A stretch of 64,000 nt of DNA from Helicobacter cetorum MIT 00-7128 (GTDB lineage: Bacteria; Campylobacterota; Campylobacteria; Campylobacterales; Helicobacteraceae). Below are positions 58,626 through 64,000 of this stretch, piece by piece (within the stretch, counting starts at the first letter, position 1; each line of letters begins with the position of its first letter). The notes beneath the pieces were generated by a model. The model saw only the letters and a list, made by a program, of their open reading frames with translations. It ran no database searches and had not been told where the DNA came from. The position numbers and the translations under genes are program-made. The stretch is from NCBI RefSeq assembly GCF_000259255.1, contig NC_017737.1:1426001-1490000 (forward strand). Direction: 5' to 3'.

Positions 58626-58784
58626 ATGCAAGAGCTAGATATTTTGCTCAAAGAGCTAAAGAGCAAGGAATTTATAGAGCTTTTAGAAAGCTTGGAGGGG
58701 GTTAAAAAAGAAAGTTTTAAAGAATCTGTGCATAGAATGCTAAAGAGTGAAAAAAGCCCTATGCAACAATATTTAAACCAATAA
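58626..58784 (+). CDS. Small 52-residue protein of the TerY-P cassette
   Basis: Begins 1 base after the Hsp70-like stop and ends 13 bases before the VWA gene. The product starts MQELDILLKELKSKEF and is charged and helical, with no signal or membrane segment. Its position, spacing and composition like the neighbours support a real gene, perhaps an adaptor for the ATPase or kinase. No family recognised. Confidence 0.65.
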   Translation: MQELDILLKELKSKEFIELLESLEGVKKESFKESVHRMLKSEKSPMQQYLNQ

Positions 58785-58797
58785 TAAGGAGAATAAA

Positions 58798-59517
58798 ATG
58801 AGCGATAGCGTTTTTGATGATTATTTTGGAGATAATGAAGAAAAGAAACAAGAAGTCTTTAGCGAGGGCGATGAAGAGGCACTAAATCCTAATACAAGAG
58901 TGCCGGTGTGCTTGTGTTTGGATATTAGTAGTTCTATGAGTGGAGCTCCTATTGATGAGTTAAACAAAGGGGTGCAAGAATTTTATAAAGCAATCAATGA
59001 TGATGATGACGCTAAAGATAGTGCGGAAGTGTGCATTGTAACTTTTAATAGCAGCACTCAAGTTTTAGAGCCTTTTAGCTCTATTAAAGGCAATTTCACG
59101 CCCCCTACCCTTTATGCAAGTGGTATGACTGCTATGGGAGCTGGCGTAGAATTAGCCTTAAATGAGTTAGAAAAAAGAAAGGCTTACTACAAATCTAATG
59201 GCATAGATTATTATCAGCCCTTTATGGTGCTAATGACTGATGGCGAACCTACGGATTACATCAACCAAGCTACGCAAAAAACTTGTGATTTAGAGGCTCA
59301 AAAAAAGCTTACTATCTTACCTATTGGCATAGGTGGGGCTAATATGCAAATTCTAGGACAATTTAGCCAATTAAGACAACCTATGAAATTGCATGGGCTT
59401 GACTTTAAAGCCTTTTTCCAATGGCTCTCAAAAAGTGTGAGTGTTGTGTCTAGTTCTACGGCTGGAAATGCTGTAAATTTACCTAATCCTAGTGGTTGGG
59501 GAAGTGTCGTGCCATAA
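58798..59517 (+). CDS. TerY-type von Willebrand A domain protein
   Basis: A 239-residue VWA protein that binds a metal ion and partner proteins. All MIDAS elements are present: DISSSMSG (D-x-S-x-S) near 41, the threonine in SGMTAMGAG near 110, and the aspartate in LMTDGEPTD near 145. A 30-residue acidic head precedes the domain and a short Asn/Ser/Pro tail follows. AAGGAG 6 bases before the ATG. H. pylori HP0428 was annotated as a terY cluster protein of this family. In TerY-P systems the VWA protein works with a PP2C phosphatase and a kinase, which are the next two genes. Confidence 0.92.
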   Translation: MSDSVFDDYFGDNEEKKQEVFSEGDEEALNPNTRVPVCLCLDISSSMSGAPIDELNKGVQEFYKAINDDDDAKDSAEVCIVTFNSSTQVLEPFSSIKGNFTPPTLYASGMTAMGAGVELALNELEKRKAYYKSNGIDYYQPFMVLMTDGEPTDYINQATQKTCDLEAQKKLTILPIGIGGANMQILGQFSQLRQPMKLHGLDFKAFFQWLSKSVSVVSSSTAGNAVNLPNPSGWGSVVP

Positions 59518-59527
59518 AGGATTAAAA

Positions 59528-60595
59528 ATGAAATGCGATAATTTTAGCGTTGCTATTCAAGGCAAGGGGCATATCAAAACTAACACCCCTTGTCAAGATA
59601 AAGTCTATTTTTTAACTAAAAATAATGTGAGTGCAATAGCTTTAAGTGATGGGGCAGGAAGTGCTAAATTATCGCATTTTGGAGCTAAGTGCGTTACACA
59701 AAATATTTGTGCGTATTTATGCGAACATTTTAATGAGCTTTATGGTAATGAAAATGGTCTCAAAATCAAGCAAGATTTATTAGATTTTTTATTAGAGAAA
59801 TTAAGTTTTTTACAAGAAGAACTAAATTGTGAAAAAAAAGATTTATCCTGCACCTTGCTTTTTGTGGCTATTTGTGATAACAAATATATCATAGGACATA
59901 TTGGCGATGGCGTGATTAGCTATGTTAATAAAAATAAAGAATTTAAGGCTATTTCTTGCGAAGAAAAGGAAAGCGAGGCAAATTTAACGATATTTGTAAC
60001 TTCAAAATACGCCCTAAATGACATGCGTTTGTTTAAGGGGGAGTTAAATAATATCTTAGGTTTTGTGCTATTTAGTGATGGGTCTCAAGTAAGTTTGTAT
60101 AATAGGCATAAAAATATTTTTGCGAAGTCTTTAGACAATATTTTTAAGTTTTATAAAACATACGGCTCTTATAAAAAGGGCAGAAAAAAATTAAGAGAGC
60201 TTTTAGAAAATTATTGTCTCAACACTTTAAGGAAAAACACCACTGATGATTGCTCACTTAATTTTTTGTTTGTTAGGCAAGTCCAAGAAAATACAATAGA
60301 ACTATCTTTAAAGAAACGCTTAGAGATTTTTAAAAAGTGTAAAAAATTAGAACCCACTTTAAAACGCATGCATAAGGCTATCAAAAATAATAGCCCCTTT
60401 TATTATCAAAAGCTTTTAAAAGAAATCAATGAAACTAACGCTACTCATTTGTCTAAACAACAAATGTTAGAAATAAACAAGCCAAATAAAAGACTAGAGC
60501 TAATCTCAAAACGCATGCAAAAAGTTGCTAAAAGTAATTGCCCACATTGTGCTTTAAAATTTTTAAAAGAAATGGCTAACAATTCTAATGAATAG
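59528..60595 (+). CDS. PP2C-type protein phosphatase of the TerY-P cassette
   Basis: Metal-dependent Ser/Thr phosphatase, 355 residues from the ATG at 59528; the longer frame would begin inside the VWA gene. PP2C motifs: TPCQDKVYF near 20, ALSDGAGSAKLSH near 38, GHIGDGVISYV near 121, VLFSDGSQ near 180 and TTDDCSL near 238; the metal-binding aspartates are all present. After about 250 there is a C-terminal extension with a two-fold basic repeat (RLEIFKKCKKLEPTLKRMHKA and RLELISKRMQKVAKSN), unusual for the family. Likely reverses the kinase downstream. Compare HP0431. Overlaps the kinase start by 8 bases. Confidence 0.9.
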   Translation: MKCDNFSVAIQGKGHIKTNTPCQDKVYFLTKNNVSAIALSDGAGSAKLSHFGAKCVTQNICAYLCEHFNELYGNENGLKIKQDLLDFLLEKLSFLQEELNCEKKDLSCTLLFVAICDNKYIIGHIGDGVISYVNKNKEFKAISCEEKESEANLTIFVTSKYALNDMRLFKGELNNILGFVLFSDGSQVSLYNRHKNIFAKSLDNIFKFYKTYGSYKKGRKKLRELLENYCLNTLRKNTTDDCSLNFLFVRQVQENTIELSLKKRLEIFKKCKKLEPTLKRMHKAIKNNSPFYYQKLLKEINETNATHLSKQQMLEINKPNKRLELISKRMQKVAKSNCPHCALKFLKEMANNSNE

Positions 60596-61901
60596 CTATT
60601 TCACAACAAAAAATCAAAAAATAGAGCTTTCTAAAAAACTTAATAAAGGTGGTGAGGGAGAAGTTTATGAAATAATCAATAGTGCGAGTAGCTTAGGCTT
60701 TTCTTTTAATGCGCATCAAATTCATCAAAACACGCCTTTAGAGTTAAAAAATTTTAAGACTAAGATTAAAGAGAAAGCCTTGCAACAATCCATTACGCAC
60801 TATGCGAATAAATCCAAGAATTTTAACAAAGAAAATTTAGATTTTTTTAGCGCTAAACTTTTAAAAGCCCCTACGCAGAAAACTTTTAGTTCGCCTAAAA
60901 TAAAAGCTTTAGAGCAAATTTTACATAAAATTGGGTCATCTCAAACTAGCACACAAACTATTGAGCTAGTGGCTAAAATCTTTACCTTTAATGATGACAA
61001 TAAAACTCCACAAGAAAAAGAACAAAAATTACAAGAATTAGAACAAAAACTAAATTTTATGCTCCAAAACCCTATAAACGACACAGCGATTTACTACCCC
61101 CTAAAATTGCTTTATGACGGGCAAAGAAGATTTAAGGGCTACTTAATGCTAAAAGCAAATGGCATGATGTTTAAAGATGTGTTTGCAGGGAATAAAATCA
61201 AAACAGCTTTTCCTAATATCACCAAAAGAGATTTAATTATTATCGCTCTTAATTGGCTTAAAAAAATAGAGATTTTACATGCTAAAAACATCTTAGTGGG
61301 CGATATTAACCCTAAAAATATCATGATGAATGAAAACTACGAAGTCTTTTTGATAGACACTGACAGCTATCAAATGGGCTCGTTTTTATGTAAAGTTGGT
61401 TTTGGGGCTTTTGTTTCTAAAGAACTTTTAGAGAGTGGAGCGAAGAGTAAGAATGGTAAGGAGCATTATACAAAAACTAGAGATTTAAGCGATGAATATT
61501 ATGCCATAGCTGTGATGATATTTTATATTTTAATGCTAGGTTTTAGCCCCTATTCACATAAAAATGAAGATAAAGAAAGAGAAAATAAGCCCGAAGAAAA
61601 CACTTTAAAAGGTTATTTCCCTTATTCAGTGCAAAAGATAAATGGTGGTTATGGCGATAAAATCCCTGCTATAAAAGGCAAAAAATTTTTAGAACATTGC
61701 TGGTCGCATTTGCACGATGACATTAAGCTTGCTTTTTATGAAAGCTTTAACCCACAAGGGCGTTATTATGCCCCAAACAATAGATTAAGCCCCAAAGCTT
61801 GGATAAATCTTTTAGAAATCTATCAAAGAGATTTGAACAACTTAATCCAAAAAGATAGCTTAGCTAATAGCGTCATTCCTTCTAGATTAAGGAATTATTA
61901 G
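60588..61901 (+). CDS. Protein kinase of the TerY-P cassette
   Basis: A 437-residue Ser/Thr kinase-like protein. Glycine loop LNKGGEGEVYE near 18; then an insertion of about 95 residues, helical and basic; the lysine in ELVAKIFTF near 128; catalytic loop VGDINPKNIM near 237 (Asp and Asn kept); the usual DFG is replaced by DTD (FLIDTDSYQ) near 255; and SDEYYAIAVMIFYILMLGFSPYS as the F-helix part. A short C-terminal tail lies after about 410. So it is likely active, with an altered metal-binding loop, as in kinases of TerY-P modules and HP0432. Partners should be the VWA protein and the phosphatase. Confidence 0.88.
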   Translation: MNSYFTTKNQKIELSKKLNKGGEGEVYEIINSASSLGFSFNAHQIHQNTPLELKNFKTKIKEKALQQSITHYANKSKNFNKENLDFFSAKLLKAPTQKTFSSPKIKALEQILHKIGSSQTSTQTIELVAKIFTFNDDNKTPQEKEQKLQELEQKLNFMLQNPINDTAIYYPLKLLYDGQRRFKGYLMLKANGMMFKDVFAGNKIKTAFPNITKRDLIIIALNWLKKIEILHAKNILVGDINPKNIMMNENYEVFLIDTDSYQMGSFLCKVGFGAFVSKELLESGAKSKNGKEHYTKTRDLSDEYYAIAVMIFYILMLGFSPYSHKNEDKERENKPEENTLKGYFPYSVQKINGGYGDKIPAIKGKKFLEHCWSHLHDDIKLAFYESFNPQGRYYAPNNRLSPKAWINLLEIYQRDLNNLIQKDSLANSVIPSRLRNY

Positions 61902-61931
61902 GCTTAAATTCTAAAAGAAAGGTTTTAAAAA

Positions 61932-63158
61932 ATGCAAAGTATCAATATAAAAGAAAATAGAATCTCTGGATACAAAATCTTGCATAATTGGCACACAAAC
62001 AAAACTTTTATCGCTAGAAAAATGGGCGTGCATTATGTCATCAAACATGTGCCTTATTCTTTAAACCATGATGTCCTAATGGGTAAGATTAGAAGTTTGC
62101 AACAAATCACACATCAAAATTTGAATAATATTGTGGATTATTTCCCCTTAGAAGAAGAAATTATTCTAGGCACTGCAACCCTATCCAAAGGGCTTTTTAT
62201 CGTTCATAAATACCAAGATACAGAATTGTTTCACAATTATTTTGAAAAGCATATTGATAATGGGGTTTTAAACAGAAATGTTAGTGTAATCTTCTTAAAA
62301 TCTTTAATCAAACTTTGTGAAGTCTTAAAATATATCCATAAACATAACCATGCGCATGGCAATATTAAGGCAGAAAATGTGTGTTTTAACAAACAAAATC
62401 AAGAAATATTTTTGCTAGACTTTGGATTAACCCATTTAAAAGATGATAAAACCCTAGATTTTAAACAAGATTTTTATCAAATGGCTTTAATGGTCTTAAA
62501 ACTTTTTAGCTCTTCATTAGACATTAAAAAAGCTCGTTTATTTAAATTTGAAAATCTTTTGCAAGACATCTTATCAAAAATGATAGCTAGAGACTATCAA
62601 AATACTGATGCAATCATAGATGATTTAAAAAATTTGTCTAAGAAATTAAATCAAACTCTAAGCTCTGCTAAAAAGCCAAAGAGTTGTAAAGAATTAGAAA
62701 ATCTTAAAACGGGTTATGTTACCAATAAAGATGAGAACTTGCTTTTCTTGGATTATTTGTTTAATTATGCCAAACAAGAAATCATCATCGCCTCTCCATG
62801 GATTAATACAAGTGTGATTAAAAGACGAGAAAAACAAATCAAAAATGCTTTAAATAGAGGGGTGCATATCACTATTCATTATGGCATGAAAAATCAAGTG
62901 AAAGAGGATATTAAAGATGAGGCGAAACAAATTTTAGACAAACTTCAAAAACAATATAGCACCTTACAAATTTATAAAAATGAAATCGGCGACCACTCTA
63001 AAGTCATCATTTGTGATAAAAAATGGATGGTTGTAGGCAGTTATAATTGGCTCTCTTTCTTAGGTAAGGACAAGAGAGGAGAAACTGGCACTTTCAATAA
63101 AGAAAAAGACCAAATTTTAAAAATGATTGATGAATTAAACATGAAAAAACACCAATAA
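61932..63158 (+). CDS. Degenerate kinase fused to phospholipase D domain
   Basis: A 408-residue fusion ending the cassette. Residues about 1-230 are kinase-like: no glycine loop at the start (ISGYKILHNWHTNKTF), a lysine in YVIKHV, catalytic loop HAHGNIKAENVCF with Asn in place of the catalytic Asp, but intact LLDFGLT near 160; it therefore looks like a pseudokinase. After a linker, residues about 255-405 are a PLD fold: IIASPWINTSVI, and the HxKx4D motif HSKVIICD near 354 followed by GSYNWLSF. One such motif implies a dimer, as in Nuc-type nucleases. This would be the effector of the cassette, acting on nucleic acid or lipid. Confidence 0.85.
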   Translation: MQSINIKENRISGYKILHNWHTNKTFIARKMGVHYVIKHVPYSLNHDVLMGKIRSLQQITHQNLNNIVDYFPLEEEIILGTATLSKGLFIVHKYQDTELFHNYFEKHIDNGVLNRNVSVIFLKSLIKLCEVLKYIHKHNHAHGNIKAENVCFNKQNQEIFLLDFGLTHLKDDKTLDFKQDFYQMALMVLKLFSSSLDIKKARLFKFENLLQDILSKMIARDYQNTDAIIDDLKNLSKKLNQTLSSAKKPKSCKELENLKTGYVTNKDENLLFLDYLFNYAKQEIIIASPWINTSVIKRREKQIKNALNRGVHITIHYGMKNQVKEDIKDEAKQILDKLQKQYSTLQIYKNEIGDHSKVIICDKKWMVVGSYNWLSFLGKDKRGETGTFNKEKDQILKMIDELNMKKHQ

Positions 63159-63537
63159 TCACTCTATTAGCTATAATTGGTTGTCAAATTGCAATCCGTA
63201 TTGATAGGCATTTGAAAGCCCTTTTGCCAATTATCTTTAAAATAAATCTCTGTCTTGCCTTTCTTATATCTACAGGTATTGATGAGTGTTTTTGAAGGCT
63301 CTTTTTTTAATAGATTAGATTATCTCTAAAAATTTTCATCAAAAAGCAAGCCCTACACACGCTAAAACGCTTGTTTATAGGCATTATCCTTATATAAACA
63401 TAGCTTGAATTATGAGAGAATATAAATAATGTTTTAATTTTTCAAGTTAAGCAAAGAGCCATAGATTTTCTTGCTCTCTTTTTTTAATTCTTTATTCTTT
63501 TAAGCCATTCTTTCTAATTTTTAATCAAGTTTGTAGC
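63159..63537. other. Spacer between the cassette and the OLD-like gene
   Basis: 379 bases between convergent genes. It contains a decayed coding fragment, listed separately, and a possible 25-codon frame on the minus strand (MPINKRFSVCRACF near 63390) that joins it after a frameshift at an A7 run near 63303. No terminator is obvious. Confidence 0.45.
63167..63319 (-). pseudogene. C-terminal fragment of an unrecognised gene
   Basis: An open minus-strand frame of about 50 codons without start, ending at 63167. The residues (KTLINTCRYKKGKTEIYF then KDNWQKGFQMPINTDCN) read like real protein, with two cysteines. A short ATG frame just upstream stops at an A7 run where one frameshift would join them. 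The parent gene is not known to me. Confidence 0.4.
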
Positions 63538-64000
63538 TCAAATTATCCATTCAAATAGTTTTAAAAAATTGCTTTCTGTTTGCTTGCTCACCACATCTTG
63601 CCCACCATATAAGAGCTTGGTTTTGAATGCCATGGCTAATTCCATACGCTTATTTTTGGCGTATTTTTCTTTGTCGCTTGTGCTAAATAAATCTTCAATT
63701 TGTTTGAAATTTTCATTGCATTGTGAGAGTTGTAAAATTTTGATAGGACTACCTAAATCTTTATTCTTTTCTTTAAATTTTTCACTATTTACTTTTTGCG
63801 GGTCAACACCACTTTTCCTATCATCATCTATCAAAACAACAGGATTTCTATCTAATTTTTGAAGTGCCTTAATAGTTGTTTCCATATCTTGTGCGTTATC
63901 TTTAAGCCCAGAAATTGGCAAGAAAGTAAAATTAATGGGGTCTTTTTTAAACTTATCAATATGTTTATTAAAATATAATTTAAAGGCAGTGAGATAGCAA
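63538..64000 (-). CDS. C-terminal part of an OLD-like ATPase/TOPRIM nuclease, truncated by the window
   Basis: The frame is open to base 64000, so about 153 codons of the C-terminal end are seen; the TTG at 63921 need not be the start. Features resemble the TOPRIM domain of OLD-family nucleases: INFTFLPISGLKD, then PVVLIDDDRKSGVDP (acidic metal-binding D-D-D), a later IKILQLSQCNENFKQIEDLF (E-x-x-E/D-like) and a helical end. OLD proteins act in phage defence and DNA repair. The ATPase part would lie to the right, outside. Convergent with the TerY-P cassette. The family call rests on these motifs only. Confidence 0.6.
   Translation of the reverse strand, partial: CYLTAFKLYFNKHIDKFKKDPINFTFLPISGLKDNAQDMETTIKALQKLDRNPVVLIDDDRKSGVDPQKVNSEKFKEKNKDLGSPIKILQLSQCNENFKQIEDLFSTSDKEKYAKNKRMELAMAFKTKLLYGGQDVVSKQTESNFLKLFEWII

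Noticed and set aside
1-64000. tRNA, rRNA, tmRNA or insertion sequences
   Set aside because: All spacers above 100 bases were read for cloverleaf ends, transposase frames and terminal inverted repeats; none was convincing.

Overview
The window is AT-rich, gene-dense DNA from a Helicobacter close to H. pylori. Most gene blocks follow the H. pylori 26695 order as I remember it: HP0240-HP0249, HP0620-HP0615, the HP1454-HP1457 Lpp20 group, HP0234-HP0230 and HP1083-HP1090. Those locus numbers are recalled, not searched. Large extra genes and a thiC gene suggest a sister species, for example one like H. cetorum, rather than a standard H. pylori strain. That species guess is inference. I saw no tRNA, rRNA, insertion sequence or CRISPR array.

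Layout. 1-8.0 kb: quinone side-chain synthase (edge-truncated), the small knotted-fold HP0242-type protein, NapA, a flagellar group (flgS, rod-binding protein, flgI), the RNA helicase RhpA, an SPFH protein and a membrane protein. 8.5-11.1 kb: two tandem TauE/SafE permeases and ppa. 11.2-19.2 kb: an inserted block with a giant repeat-rich surface protein ending in a Hop-type barrel, and an Cache-domain chemoreceptor behind a hexanucleotide array. 19.3-28.4 kb: phase-variable LPS glycosyltransferase, adk, aspS, cheV1, an inserted TonB-dependent receptor, ligA. 28.4-35.8 kb: a decayed stretch, Lpp20-type lipoproteins, a PepSY-like membrane protein, an ATP-grasp-like enzyme, UPF0323 lipoprotein, a periplasmic Dsb protein and kdsB. 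36-38.8 kb: glnA-thiC. 39.2-43.4 kb: a Hop outer-membrane gene switched off by a G10 tract, and hofB. 43.7-53.7 kb: pyrB, then a compact run lipoprotein-tlyA-ribF-tkt-addB-ftsK.

The most unusual part is 54.0-63.2 kb, directly after ftsK. Eight co-oriented genes sit behind a C11 tract: two coiled-coil proteins, an Hsp70/actin-fold ATPase, a 52-residue protein, a TerY-type VWA protein, a PP2C phosphatase, a protein kinase, and a protein that joins a degenerate kinase domain to a phospholipase D/nuclease domain. VWA, PP2C and kinase together form a TerY-P-type phospho-signalling triad; here it is joined to a chaperone-like ATPase and a likely effector. It is followed by a decayed fragment and by the end of a convergent gene that resembles an OLD-family TOPRIM nuclease, as in a defence island.

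Repeat-based switching is a recurring theme: C13 in the glycosyltransferase (in frame), G10 in the Hop gene (out of frame), C11 before the TerY-P cassette, 15 hexamers before the chemoreceptor, an AG run before the giant surface protein, and long in-frame repeats inside that protein.
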